Below, piece after piece: positions 1 to 46,882 of a stretch of DNA of 64,000 nucleotides (its first letter is position 1; each line of letters starts with the position of its first letter). Both the position numbers and the translations under genes were made by a program. This stretch comes from Lampris incognitus. Lineage: Eukaryota > Chordata > Actinopteri > Lampriformes > Lampridae. The notes beneath the pieces were generated by a model. It saw only the letters and a program-made list of their open reading frames with translations, searched no databases and was not told the DNA's origin. Where the stretch lies: NCBI RefSeq assembly GCF_029633865.1, contig NC_079213.1:94184995-94248994 (forward strand), given 5' to 3'.

Positions 1-131
1 ATAGATCCAGGAAAAACGTAGCGCCTGAGAAATTATTAATCCAACTAAAAAACTAGACAGACATCATGTTTGTCTCATCTCGAACAGAAATTGTCAAGTG
101 CTTTAAAAAACTTCTGCTCTCAATCCAACAG

Positions 132-29960
<29,829 letters not shown>

Positions 29961-32740
29961 GCTGAGAACGCTCGCAAGCCTGCCCTGGACTGAGTCCTAA
30001 ACCCCAAACCCTGACCCCTGACCTTTGATCCTAAACCTGACCTTTTATCCTGTAGTCCTTCCCCGCCGCCCTTTCTTCCAGGACCATCCCCACTAACAGG
30101 GGGTAATTGAGGGCTATGAAAGACTGAGTCAACCAGCCCAAATCTGCCACCACTTTGTTACTGTTTATTTTATTGTCTGTTGTTTTATGTTTGTAACCCT
30201 TGAGTACACGTCCCTTTGTGCCCGTCCACTCTCGCCTGACCCAGCACTCGTTCTTCGCTGAGACAGCCGGCGGTGGAGATGACAGAGAGGTGATCAGCGC
30301 AGTGACCACGGCCCCTGCTTCGAACACCGTGTTAGGCCTTACACAAATGGCTGACGGATGGCCCACCGGTCCATGAAGCACTTCTAGCATCAAAGAAGGA
30401 AAGAATCCACACAAAAGGGCTCTTTTCAGAAATTGTCCAAGTGCTGAGAGTGGCCAAAACCTGTCTTGATTTAACATGTGTAGTAGTCTTAAAAGTAACG
30501 GGAATAGCGATGCATCCTCTTTTAGATTAGCATAGCGCGATGGAGAGGAACCGCTACGAAAGCAGGAGATCGGGGGTTGGTTAACAGTATTTAGCAACAG
30601 TGGTCCAAGCTCTCTCACCTCTCTGTAATCTAGATCAAATCACAACACTGGGGGAACAAGGTTTGCCACATCTCTGCCTTACTCAGTATTGTAGTTTTGT
30701 CATTTAATGTATTTGTACTGTTTGAGAAAATGTTCACACAAAGGACTGCAACATTTACACAGCATTTCAGGTTCTTTACTTACTTTGTAGAGGTCTGTCC
30801 AGCTGTAGCCAACCAATTTTCAGATTAGGAACAACAAGCTGTATTTGGATATGACTGACATTTTGTGGACAAGCAGGGATTCGCGTGTTTGCATGTGTGT
30901 GCTGTCGTGTTCGGTTACCTCAGAGCCTCTTGCTATGTGTACGTCCTATATGGAGACTGCGTTGCAGTGACGCCTCCAAAACAAAAGAGGGTGCTATTAT
31001 TCCTCAGCTCCCTTCATGTCCAGGAAAAAAAAAATAATAATAATAATTAAAAAAAAACACCAGTCAGTATCTCATAGACTTTGAAAAAGACATGGATTAA
31101 GTAAGATCTGTGTCTAGTCTTTAGAGATTCAGATAAAGGTTTTTAGAGCCAGGGTCTTTTCTAGAGGTGCTTAACAAATACTCGCTTACCAGTTTTGGAA
31201 TAGACCAGCAGCCAACGGCGTTGACAGGCTGGTTATTACAATTGGAATAAGCTGGCTTGTATGTGACGTTTTACGTCGATCTGGACCGTGGAGACAACTG
31301 GAGACTCAATACAGTAACAACCTCAAAGGTACTTGACATGTACACCTTACCTGAGCTGTTATGACAGGAAGTGCTTTGAGCTACTTCACTAACACACAGG
31401 TGTAGGGCCACGCACAGATGAACACTTACCATCACCAAGATAAAAAAAAAAAAGTAATCCATCAGGTCTTCTTTGAGTTGTCACAATATATTTTTTTTCT
31501 CAAAGAGAAAAAGGGTGCTAGATAATTCCATCTCTTTCGCTGTACAAGGAAAATGCAGTCTTGAATCTGGATTGCAAAAGTGACATTTTTGCCAGATTTT
31601 ATTGTTTTGTTTTGTTTGTCTGTCTTTTGTATTGTCTCAATGCTGAAAACCAATATATCAAACTTGCTTCTTGAAAATTAAATTGTATATTTTTAAGTGA
31701 AATGTAGATTTTTTTAAATGTTTTTTTGTTTTGTTTTGTTTTTGTTTTGTTTTTTTTTGTTTTTTTTTTGTTTGTTTTTTTAAAAAGTCAAGGCTGCCAA
31801 ACCAAATACTTGCAGTAAACCCATGATTGAAGGCCTTAAAGTGCTTGTGACTTTGTTTTGCTCAAAAAAAAAAAAAGAAGACGACAAAAAGTCTTAATGT
31901 GGCATCCTCTTGGTTCATCACTGACGGTGTCCCGTTGCACCGGGCAACTAGTCTCCGAGCTCAAAGAGATAATGATGATCAATAGCAATGTGTGTTAAAC
32001 CACAGATTTACAATTACTGTTACACCCCCGTTGGGAGACCGGCACCATCTTCACATGAAAGGGTTCAAACTTGACAAGGCCATTGCACACAAACACACAC
32101 ACACACACAAACACACACACGCACACACACGGTGCTATACAATCATTTCATCAGCTGAACATCTAGAGTTGCTGCACTGTTCCACAGCCTAGGCAATATT
32201 TATAATACATAACCATTTTTTTCTAATCTGGGAACTCTGTATACTTTGTATCTTTTTTTTCTTTTCTTTTTTTTTGTCAGTTTGTAATTTTTCCTTTATT
32301 TTATTTCGCCACCACATTTTTAAGGAATGTCGTGTGTGCTTACTGTATCTCAGCGTTAGCGTCAAACTTGAACCAACATTGCTGTTGTCATCGGTTTTGA
32401 CCCAGCTGTCAAGATGCTTTTTATTTCACAAAACAAGGAGACGTGTGCGCTAGTTGTTCAAATGTTCTCATGGTGGTGAAAGTTGCAAGCTGTACACCTG
32501 TAGATATCCGAGACCGAGCGACAGTAGAAATGACAATCGTCCAGTCACAGCGTATGTTTTAGCTGAGGCTAACCTGACCAGGCCTTGTGGAACATCTTAT
32601 AACTTACTGAGTGATTCTTCATGCAAGGAACGGAAAAGATTTACCAAATTGCAATCTGTAAAATTAGAGTAATTCATATAATATTGTAAACTTTTTGTCC
32701 AGTGACATAAATGGCAATAAAAGTATTGTGGGTTATATTT
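29961..32740 (+). other. fbn2/fbn3: fbn 3' untranslated region
   Basis: From the stop to the likely cleavage site about 20 bases after AATAAA at 32716. It is AT- and T-rich with poly-T/poly-A tracts (31710-31780, 31860-31875) and a short (CA)n near 32090. No large transposable element interrupts it, in contrast to the introns. The open frame at 30031-30618 on the minus strand has no recognisable product and is considered chance. Confidence 0.7.
32716..32721 (+). terminator. Polyadenylation signal of fbn
   Basis: AATAAA followed by TTGTGGGTTATATTTTTAGAGG and a TTGTGTCC stretch, the usual GT-rich downstream element. It is the last good signal before the transposon cluster. Confidence 0.65.
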
Positions 32741-32902
32741 TTAGAGGATTGTGTCCCCAAGTTTCATTTATTTCTTTGCCTTGTGAGTGAACGTCCGTGA
32801 CAGTTTCAGGGATGTAAAATGGCTCATTTGTTTTCTTGGTTGAACAACGTGGCCACTCCACACCGCTCAGACATCTACGGCAGTCGACTTACAAAGAGAA
32901 AT

Positions 32903-33331
32903 CCCAGATAGCATCCGGATGCGGGCCACATCAGGCAATGATGCAGCACTGATGGCCTTCTTCTGGCCCTGACAAAATGGATGTGAGCCTGAAGTGGCCC
33001 ACATTGTATAATATCAAATATGGCCAAATATGCCACATCAAATGGGGGCCTTTTCTGGCAAAGATACGGTGCTCTCGGAAACATGTAATCTGGATGTGAC
33101 CCTGAAGTGGCCTGTGTGGTAAATGGTGAATATGGCCCAAATATCACAAAACCAATATGGGCCACCTTTGGCAAATATGTGGCACATGCGGCATTGCTAT
33201 GGCTTGGTTCTGGCCCAGATCTGGCAGACAGGAGCGGACCACCCAAGTGTCATCATGCCACACGGTATGTGGGCCGGATGAAAGTGTCGGGTGTGGGACG
33301 GGTCCAGGCCACAGCAATTTTGCTATCTGGG
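32903..33331. mobile_element. Non-autonomous DNA transposon (CCCAGATAGC family), copy 1
   Basis: A 429-base element with 11-base terminal inverted repeats CCCAGATAGCA/TGCTATCTGGG, flanked by AT on both sides. Closely related to 41855-42282. The body has short repeated phrases such as CCTGAAGTGGCC but no coding. Confidence 0.8.
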
Positions 33332-33346
33332 ATTACAACAAAAACA

Positions 33347-33770
33347 GCGTCTGGGTAGCGTAGCGATCTTTCTCAGTATCCCCGTTGCCTACCAACACGG
33401 GGATCCGGTTCGAATACCCATGTTACCTCCGGCTTGGTCAGCCATCCCTACAGATAATTGGCTGTGCCTGCGGGTGGGAAGCCAGACTTGGGTAGTATGT
33501 GTCCTGGTTACTGCACTAGCGCCTCCTCTGGTCGGTCGGGGCACCTGTTCGGGGTGGGGTGAGGGGGAATAGCGTGATTCTCCCACATGCTATGTCCCCC
33601 TGGTGAAACTCCTCACTGTCAGGTGAAAAGAAGCGGCTGGTGACTGCAGCCCTCCCCGGATCGGCAGAGGGGGTGGAGCAGCAACTACGACAGCTCGGAA
33701 GAGTGGGGTAATTGGCCGGGTACAATTGGGGAGAAAAAGGGGGGTGGGGGGGTCAAAAAAATAAAAATAA
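33347..33770 (+). mobile_element. SINE family A, adjacent to the DNA transposon
   Basis: A complete copy with head, body and tail, starting 15 bases after the CCCAGATAGC element. A short stretch of the A-rich body (around the 3' third) is deleted. Lies between the two convergent genes. Confidence 0.83.
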
Positions 33771-33811
33771 AAATTAGAACAAAGAGTCGCTGAAGAAGAA
33801 GAAGGTCCTTT

Positions 33812-34692
33812 TTTATTTTTTTACAGATTCAACCCAGCGTATAGCAAAAAACAAAGCAGTTAGTCAGAAAAATATCTACTTACAAAACACAAAAAGCAAA
33901 GCCGCCCGCTTTGCCTCCCATGTGGCCCGAGACTTGTCTGCGTGACGACCTCATAAAATCCACAGTCTGAAGATTAAGACTGACTCAAGAGTTACAGGAA
34001 TAGTGGGAACACTGAGAACAATTGCAAAAAAGAGACCCCCCAAACTGGAGTCATGAATAGAAAAATAAAGCTTTTGTTTGTATCACTAAAAGAAGTTGCC
34101 GTGTGAGTGGTACACGGCATCATCACCACACTTGGCAGGTTGGCTATAGAGCAAAGAGGGCAACCGTACAACGTAAAAACTACTTGCAGTAATATCAGAT
34201 TATATAGTTTAGATATGGCTTCTCAGTTATATGTAGACACAGTAATACACAAAACACACACCGACGAGATTTAACACACTACCTGCCTGGCCTTTCATAA
34301 AGCATCTAACACTGGAGTGCTGCTCAGGGGTCTGGGTATGCAGTCAGGATGAATACAAATGGCATGAGGAGGATTTGTACTCCTTGATGAGCACTCTGTT
34401 CTAGATCGCTTTATAATGGACCTGGGTTTATTTAAAGGGCCGGCTGCTTAGTATTCAACTTCTGCCTGTGTTTTAGTGTTCTGCCTTGAGTGCTCTAATC
34501 ACTAATGTGCATTTGATATGGTCGACTATACTGTGACTGCAGGTGGGTCTCCCAAATGCACACTCCTAAGTATGTGAGAACTTTGGGAAAACGTAGCCCC
34601 GGAGGTGACAATGTGACACGTGTTTGCAGGTTTACATCAGTACAGCAGATTAGGTTAAGGCAGCTGTCCAGCTAAATCCCTTGCTCTCTTCC

Positions 34693-34724
<32 letters not shown>

Positions 34725-35118
34725 ATAGTTCTGGATCTGGAGTTTTGGATGAGCACCCAAAACACCCTGAGGGATTCCAGTTCTGTGTGTGGCTCTTGAT
34801 GGAGCTGAGTTGTTGTGGTTTGTCATGGTTTTTCAACTTCATATTTACACCACTACATAGACTGCAGTATAAATAACAGAATATTTAACCGGGCATACAT
34901 TTACATCTGACAAAAAAAAAAAAAATCCCTTCTACAAACTTCCTTACGTAGCAGTCGCTTTGTACATGAACTATTTATTTGTCTCCTAAACATCACCTCT
35001 GGATGTCATTCGTTATATACTCAAAAAATACGCTCAAAAATACGCTCAGACATCCAAACGATGTACAGTGGTGTGCAGTTGAAACCTCCCATGCAAACAT
35101 GTAGTGAAACCCTTTGTC
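33812..35118 (-). other. ctxn1: Probable 3' UTR of cortexin gene
   Basis: The region after the cortexin stop contains minus-strand AATAAA signals at 34974-34979 (proximal, 140 bases past the stop) and 33812-33817 (distal, just before the SINE). Which is used cannot be told from sequence. It includes an (AT)n tract at 34692-34727. Confidence 0.45.
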
Positions 35119-39515
<4,397 letters not shown>

Positions 39516-39528
39516 AAGTACTTCAACC

Positions 39529-40410
39529 GAGGTAGCATAGCAGTCTATTCCGCTGCCTACCAACACGGGGCTCTCTGGTTCGAATCCCTGTGTTACCTCC
39601 AGCTTGGTCGGGGGTCCCTACAGACACAATTGGCTGTGTGGGTGGGAAGCCGGATGTGGGTATGTGTCCTGGCTGCTGCACTAGCACCTCCTCTGGTCGG
39701 TTGGGGCGCCTGTTCGGGGGGGAATAGCGTGATCCTCCCACGTGCTCCATCCCCCTGGCGAAACTCCTCACTGTCGGGTGAAAAGAAGTGGCTGGCGACT
39801 CCACATGTATCGGAAGAGGCATGTGGTAGTCTGCAGCCCTCCCTGGATTCGCAGAGGGGGTGAAGCAGTGACCGGGATGGCTTGGAAGAGTAGGATAATT
39901 GGCCAGATGCACTTGGGGAGAAAAAAAGGGGGGGGGGGGGGATCCAAAAAAAAGGTGTCCGGGTAGCGTGGCAGTCTATTCCGTTGCCTACCAACATGGG
40001 GCTCTTTGGTTCGAATCCCCGTGTTACCTCCGGTTTGGTCAGGGGTCCCTACAGACACAGTTGGCCATGCTTGTGGGTGGGAAGCCAGATGTGGGTATTT
40101 GTCCTGTTCGCTGCACTAGCACCTCCTCTCGTCGGTCAGGGCACCTGTTCTGGGGGGGGGGGGGCTGGGGGGGTAGTGTGATCCTCCCACACGCTATGTC
40201 CCCCTGGCAAAACTCCTCACTGTCAGGAGAAAAGAAGTGGCTGGTGACTCCATGTGTATCGGAGGAGGCATGTGGTAGACTGCAGCCCACCCCCCCCCGG
40301 ATCGGCAGAGGGGGTGGAGCAGAGACCGGGACGGCCCGGAAGTGTGGGGTAATTGGATGTGTACAACTGGGGAGAAAAAGAGGGGGAAAAAAATCCAAAA
40401 AAGAAAAAAA
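39529..40410 (+). mobile_element. Two head-to-tail SINE family A copies (dimer)
   Basis: Copy one 39529-39953 and copy two 39954-40410 are directly joined: the A-rich tail of the first runs into the GGTGTCCGGGTAGCG head of the second. The pair is flanked by AAGTACTTCAACC (39516-39528) and AAGTGCTTAAACC (40411-40423), a single imperfect duplication around the dimer. Confidence 0.85.
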
Positions 40411-41187
40411 AAGTGCTTAAACCAAACTAACTTCAAGGTTGTTATTAGTAGTACTGTGGGCCCGCAGCGGAGGAGCAGGGTTGAGGGGGTCAGGGTCTTT
40501 CTTCAAGTTACCAGGCCCATGAGACCCAGAACAGACGGTGGCTCCACAGGGCAAACGCCACTGTTGCAGACGCATGCACATACACACAGGAACGCATGCA
40601 TAAACACGCACACACACACAGAGGCTTGAAACACACAAGCAGGCATTAATGCACAAACAAAGCACGAGTACGGTTAGGACTCACAGTACACAAGTACAGC
40701 AACAGTAACGAAGAGAGAATATTCCTGTTCCTGGTGCAACCTACGCGTCCCTACCGGGTCCTTTGCCGAGAGGGGCGCGGCTAAAAACTACAATCCAGCC
40801 TAATGATCTCATCCAATCCACCCCCTGATTATGTACTGGAAACTTCTCTCCATTATCTCTCACTAACCTGACAGAGAGAAAGAGACAGAGAGAGAGACAG
40901 AGAGACACAGACAGACAGAGAGACAGAGCATGAAATATAAAAAAGAAGAATGGATGAGAAGAGGAGATAAAAACCCAAAGCATCCTTTTAAAAAGGGAAG
41001 GAGTAAAATGGTCAGAATGAGGGAGGACATGCCAGAGAAAAGATGCAAACTAATCAAGTAATGAATGAGGTAAAGTGATGAATGAGTGAGGACACTCACA
41101 CAGACACGCACTTTCTATTTTGTGAAAACTGGAGCTGAAGGGGGTATATACCCTGAAGGATTCACTAGTCAGACTGTTCTGTCACAC

Positions 41188-41188
<1 letters not shown>

Positions 41189-41260
<72 letters not shown>
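41189..41260. repeat. (TG)n microsatellite
   Basis: About 70 bases of uninterrupted TG repeats. Confidence 0.97.
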
Positions 41261-41266
<6 letters not shown>

Positions 41267-41527
41267 GGATTTGTGCATATGACTGAAAACCTGTGAGCGC
41301 CATTGAAACTAGCTACTGCTCTGCAGGACCGAATTCACCCCGAAACACACATTTAACTAATCACCTGTCAGATGTTCACTCCAGTGTGCAACCACACTGA
41401 CAATATACACAAATCCATACACATGCTCCCTCAAGACACAAAACACACATACACACAAATTGATAACACAAATGGATTCAATACATTTACATCCAAGTGG
41501 CTGACGACTTGCGAAAATCTAACAGGT

Positions 41528-42403
41528 GGGTGTCCAGGTAGCGTAGCAGTCTATTCCATTGCCTACCAACATGGGGCTTGCCGGTTTGAATCCCCGTGTT
41601 ACCTACGGCTTGGTCGGGCGTCCCTACAGACACAATTGGCCATGTCTGCAAGTGGGAAGCCGGATGTGAGTTTGTGTCCTGGTCGCTGCATTAGCGCCTC
41701 CTCTGGTTAGTCGGGGTGCCTGTTCGGGGGCGGGGGGGGGGGGGGGCTGGGGGGAATAGCGTGATCCTCCCACGTGTTACATCCCCCTGGTGAAACCCCT
41801 CACTGTCAGGTGAAAAGAAGCAGCTGGCGACCTCACATGTATCGGAGGAGACATCCCAGATAGCATCCGGATGTGGGCCACTTCAGGCAATGATGCGGGA
41901 CTGATGGCCTTCTTCTGGCCCTGACAAAATGGATGTGAGCCTGAAGTGGCCCACATGTATAATAGTAAATATGGCCCAAATATGCCAAATCAAATGTGGG
42001 CCTTTTTTGGCAAAGTTGCAGTGCTCTCGGAAACATGTAATCTGGATGTGACCCTGAAGTGGCCCATGTGGTAAATGTTGAATATGGCCCAAATATCACA
42101 AAACAAATATGGGCCACCTTTGGCAAATATGTGGTACATGCATCATTGCTATGGCTTGGTTCTGGCCCAGATCTGGCAAACAGGAGCGGACCGTCCAAGT
42201 GCCATCATTCCACACGGGATGTGGGCTGGATGAAGTGATGGGTGTGGGACAGGTCTCGGCCACAGCAATTTTGCTATCTGGGATGCAGTAGTCTGCAGCC
42301 CTCCCTGGATCAGCAGAGGGGGTGGAGCAGGCTCAGAAAATAGGGTAATTGGCCAATAAAATTGGGGAGAAAAAAAAGAGGGGGAAAAAAGCCCCCTCCC
42401 CCC
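41528..42403 (+). mobile_element. SINE family A split by a DNA transposon, with TSD
   Basis: The SINE is flanked by AAAATCTAACAGGT (41514-41527) and AAAATCTAACGGGT (42404-42417). Its body is interrupted at 41855-42282 by the CCCAGATAGC element, so the SINE inserted first. Confidence 0.9.
41855..42282. mobile_element. Non-autonomous DNA transposon (CCCAGATAGC family), copy 2, nested in a SINE
   Basis: 428 bases, ends CCCAGATAGCA/TGCTATCTGGG. The SINE consensus has AT once where this copy is bordered by AT on both sides, so the target duplication is most simply the dinucleotide AT. Confidence 0.85.
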
Positions 42404-42485
42404 AAAATCTAACGGGTAATGAATTGCTCCTCTCAAAGGTTGGACTTTTTATTGTGACCTAATTGACTTCATTTTATCACCCTGA

Positions 42486-43061
42486 GACAAGCCTATGTCT
42501 ATATGTAGTAGCAGTAGAGACAAGCCTATACCGATATGTAGTAGCAGTAGAGACAAGCCTATGCCTATATGTCGTAGCAGTAGAGACAAACCTATGCCTA
42601 TATGTCGTAGCAGTAGAGACAAACCTATACCGATATGTAGTAGCAGTAGAGACAAGCCTATGCCTATATGTCGTAGCAGTAGAGACAAACCTATGCCTAT
42701 ATGTCGTAGCAGTAGAGACAAACCTATACCGATATGTAGTAGCAGTAGGGACAAGCCTATGCCTATATGTAGTAGCAGCAGAGACAAGCCTATGCCTATA
42801 TGTAGTAGCAGTAGAAACAAACCTATACCGATATGTAGTAGCAGTAGAGACAAGCCTATGCCTATATGTCGTAGCAGTAGAGACAAACCTATGTCTATAT
42901 GCAGTAGCAGTAGAAACAAGCCTATGCCTATATGTAGTAGCAGTAGAAACAAGCCTATGCCTATATGTAGTAGTAGTACAGACAAGCCTATGCCTATATG
43001 TAGTAGCAGTAGAGACAAACCTATACCGATATGTAGTAGCAGTAGAGACAAGCCTATGCCC
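42486..43061. repeat. 33-bp minisatellite, 17.5 copies
   Basis: Seventeen full units and a partial one, of the type GACAAGCCTATG...GTAGTAGCAGTAGA. Since 33 is a multiple of three, both strands stay open for about 190-245 codons, but this is a by-product of the period. Units differ at a few sites (TGCCTAT or TACCGAT; GTAG or GTCG) and form a partial three-unit higher-order pattern. Confidence 0.95.
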
Positions 43062-43342
43062 GCTGTAGATTGAATGGCAGCAGACTGAGCTGTACCGAGT
43101 TTCTTTTCTTTTCTATATTTTGGTGTAACTATGTTACAGTTTCCAGGGCTGGAAAATCTTCTACAGTATGTGTATTGATCTGTGGCCATCAGATCATCAG
43201 TTACACTACTGTGCTAGTGTGTGTGAGTCTGTGTGTCAATGTGTGTGAGCCAGTAAATCAGCGGGTGGTAGAGGGAGGACAGACAGAGATTGCTCAGCTT
43301 ATTTTCCTCCTCGTTAAGCCTTACTCCCATCCCTCTCTCTCC

Positions 43343-43460
<118 letters not shown>

Positions 43461-44504
43461 GATTGCCGTCTGTCAGCCTTGTCTTGTCCCATTCACATTA
43501 GGACTGGCTCACCCCATTAGTCCTTCCGGACACTTTTTCCAAGCGCTGCTGATGGCAACAAGACCCCGAGATGAACGTGGGGCAAGCAGACGCACATCAG
43601 TCTTCATAGAAGAACACTTAAATGGAAACCATATATCTTATACACACACACACACAAACACACACACACATACACAACCCTGCATAAACTCACCCATAAA
43701 AACACACAAACATGCACGTACAAACAAGTAATCACACAAATGCACAACGTCATCACTGAATACACGCTGATGTGCACAGTCTCTCACTCACATGACTACA
43801 CATAGACACCTCTATGGCCACACACACACACACACCTCTCTCATGGCTGCAGGGCGCCTCTTCCTCACAGTCCTTGGTCAAACTAATACTGACAGAACTC
43901 ATCAGGGTAAATGAAGAGATAGCAGAACATCATTTAGTTACCTCTCTGTGGCCCAGGGTGGTAGCTTTCCATTCCTTCTCGTTTTCCCTTCTGCTATCCT
44001 CCTCTGTCACTCTTTCTTTCTCTCTCTTTCTCTCTCTCTCACACGCAGACTGGGACGCTCACACATGCAATTTTTTGCCCGTGCTTTACTTGCATCCGCA
44101 CAGAAAACATTCCAGAGTCCTATCATGCAGTCAAATATTGAAGCGGTCGGATATGGTAATGGGACATTTAAGCTTACAAAAAGCTGTCTGGTGCTTTTTT
44201 AACTCGTACACACACTGACACTCGTACTGACACACAAACTTACACATGGTTTTTCTTGGAAAAAGTGGGACAAGCATTATTTTTTCATAAGGGTGACCGA
44301 ACACCACAGCCATGCACTGTCTTGCCCCTCCAACACCCCCCACCCCACCCCAAGATAGCCAACCAAGCCATCTTTCACAAGAGTCAGCGGAGGAACAGCA
44401 GCAAAGAGAACAGCCTTGATTTGTCATTATTTATAGCCTGACTAAAGCCATTCCCGAAAAGTAATTAGATTCCAAAAACAAAGGCAAATGGGGGAAAAAG
44501 GAGA

Positions 44505-44945
44505 GTGCATCGTAAGAAAAAAAGGTGAAAAGAGACCAAGAAGGTAGAGAAAGACTAAGAGAGAGATAGAGAGAGAGAGAAAATGGGGGGGGCATGGAAA
44601 GAAAATGTGAAAAGAGAGAAGGTAGAAAAGGACTGAGTGAGAGAGAAAGACAGAAATGGAGAGGGGGGAAATGGGGAAAAAAGGGAAGAGCATGTAAAGT
44701 AAAGGTAAAAAGAGAGAGAAGGTGGAGAAGGACAGAGAGAGAGAGAAAATGGGGAGGAAAGGAGAGAGTATGGAAAGTAAAGGTAAAAAGAGAGAGAAGG
44801 TAGAGAAGGACTGATTGAGAGAGAAAGAAATGGAGAGAGAGAAAGAGAGGGGGAGGGAGAGAGAGGGGGGAAATAGGGAAAAGGAGAGAGCATGGAAAGA
44901 AAAGGTGAAAAGAGAGAAGGTAGAGAAGGAGAGAGAGAGATCCCC
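44505..44945. repeat. Polypurine tandem array
   Basis: Some 440 bases almost devoid of pyrimidines on the + strand. Four to five diverged units of about 75-120 bases each begin like CATGGAAAGAAAAGGTGAAA and contain GAGAAGGTAGAGAAGGA. Confidence 0.8.
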
Positions 44946-45131
44946 TTTCTGTGGAGAGTAAATGTCCCCCCCATTCTCAGCCCCACAGGCTAAAATTAAA
45001 TTAACCCTTTCCAATTGGCTGCTTATGAGATAAAATGGAATTGAAGAAAAGGCCAAGAGGATTCATTTATCTGTGAAATCCAAAAGCTAAGTTGGGTTAT
45101 CCCCCCTTCACATCAAATTAATAGCAACATT

Positions 45132-45133
<2 letters not shown>

Positions 45134-45197
<64 letters not shown>
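45134..45197. repeat. (CA)n microsatellite
   Basis: About 64 bases of CA repeats. Confidence 0.97.
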
Positions 45198-45199
<2 letters not shown>

Positions 45200-46635
45200 T
45201 GAAATGGTGGCATGCCCACGGTAATAATGTATTGATACCGTCCGCCGTTGAGCCTTATTGATAGAGGCTGTTTGATTTTCTCCTTGTGGTGATTCGTGGG
45301 TGTTTGTCTGGTTTCATCCATCACCCCAGGGCCCCACTCCCACTGTGTCACCGTGGCTAATGAGGACGACTGGGACCGGGTCACCTTGAGCTGTGTACCA
45401 CAACAACAAGCACTCCCCAAATACCAACCTCATCCAACCCGGCTCATGTGGCTTAACCAGCGGTTCAGCCACTAGGCTAGCTCAAACACGTCCGGAGGTA
45501 AGGATTCACGTAGCTCGAGTGAATGTTCGCACTCATGCTGTGCGCACAAACGCATGCGTGTGCACGCACGCCAACACGGAGCGAGCGACAATCAGCTATT
45601 GGGGGCTTATTTTTGGAAACTAAAACAGACAAAAGGGAGCATGGCATCATTTTTCTTTAGACTCATCTCACCGCATAACTCACAGCCAGCCAGTCTCTCA
45701 TATAGCCCCAGTCATAATTAGGCTGGCAGACAGTCAAAAGCTACTGTAATGGTGATAAAGTTGGGCAATTACATATTCTGCTGTTCCAACACAGCCAGAC
45801 ACTCTGCTCTTTCATACGCACTTGTGTGTATGTGTGCAGAAGGGCGTGTGTGTGTGTGTGTGTGTGTGTGTGTAAGGAGGGAAGGAGGGGAAGAGAGCGA
45901 GAGCGAAGGAGCGAGACTGCTCTGCTCTCGCACTGGGCGTGCATTTAAAGGAGGTGACACCACTGTGAAGAGTGGAAAGCACTTGAGACTACTGACCTTT
46001 TAAAACAAAACGGTACAAGAACCACATGCAGGGTGAGTGGGCGGGGGGGTGGGTGGGGGTCTATTGTATATTCATACATTCTTCGAGACCCCTCTTCGCT
46101 TCTCATCAGTTTGAGGTATGGGCCTCACAGGTGGGCATTTATAAACAGAAAACGTCGACAACGGTTCGGAGAAGGACTTGCTTCGCGATAAATCAGGAGA
46201 AATGGATCGGGGACGGGAATGTCAAATGGAGAGACAGTGGGAGTTTGAGGAATGAGCGCAACACGAACAGCCCTGCTCAACAGGGAGCAAAATAGCTGAG
46301 CAATACTGTGGAGAAACCTGCCCCACAATCTACCACTTTATCGCCAACCACGATGAACACAGTCTATTTTCTTCTATCGGCTTATTTAAGGGTTTCAAGG
46401 TCATTCCTGCATCAGCATTCAAGGTAATCGAGCCGCTAGATCAGTATTCATTTCAAATGCACGGTGCCTTGTGTTCTGCTTAAATATAATGAGCCCTGAT
46501 TTAAATACAGAACAGAACATTCCCCGCTGGGCAGGGTGCGTTCTCCCACTGACAGGGTCATATCTGCTGCAGAGACGATGGAAGGAAAGCGCCTCTCGAC
46601 ACAACACCGGGAGGGAGCGACCAATCTCCAGACGT

Positions 46636-46672
<37 letters not shown>

Positions 46673-46882
46673 AGGGAGGGGGGGGGGTACGCTCCTCTCT
46701 AATCAGCCTCTGATTTGCTCCCCATTTCAATCTCAGTTGTTTGCCTCGCATCTCTGACAAGCTTGTGCGACACTGTCAGTCGAAGGGCAGGGGGCGGTAA
46801 TGTGGATGCTGGGGTGAAGTGCTGAGATTGGGGGGTTGGGCCTACAGGTCATCAGTAACATTAAGAGTACTGGGTGACTATT

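Noticed and set aside
30031..30618. 195-codon minus-strand frame in the fibrillin 3' UTR
   Set aside because: No similarity to a known family, and it is antisense to UTR; probably chance.
42486..43061. CRISPR-like array
   Set aside because: Units are contiguous without unique spacers, and the genome is a vertebrate one.
42449..43189. Long open frames on both strands over the 33-bp repeat (about 190-245 codons)
   Set aside because: They follow from a stop-free 33-base unit; there is no start context, domain or splice evidence.
44442..45056. 204-codon minus-strand frame rich in Ser/Leu/Phe
   Set aside because: It is the complement of the polypurine array; no domain and biased composition.
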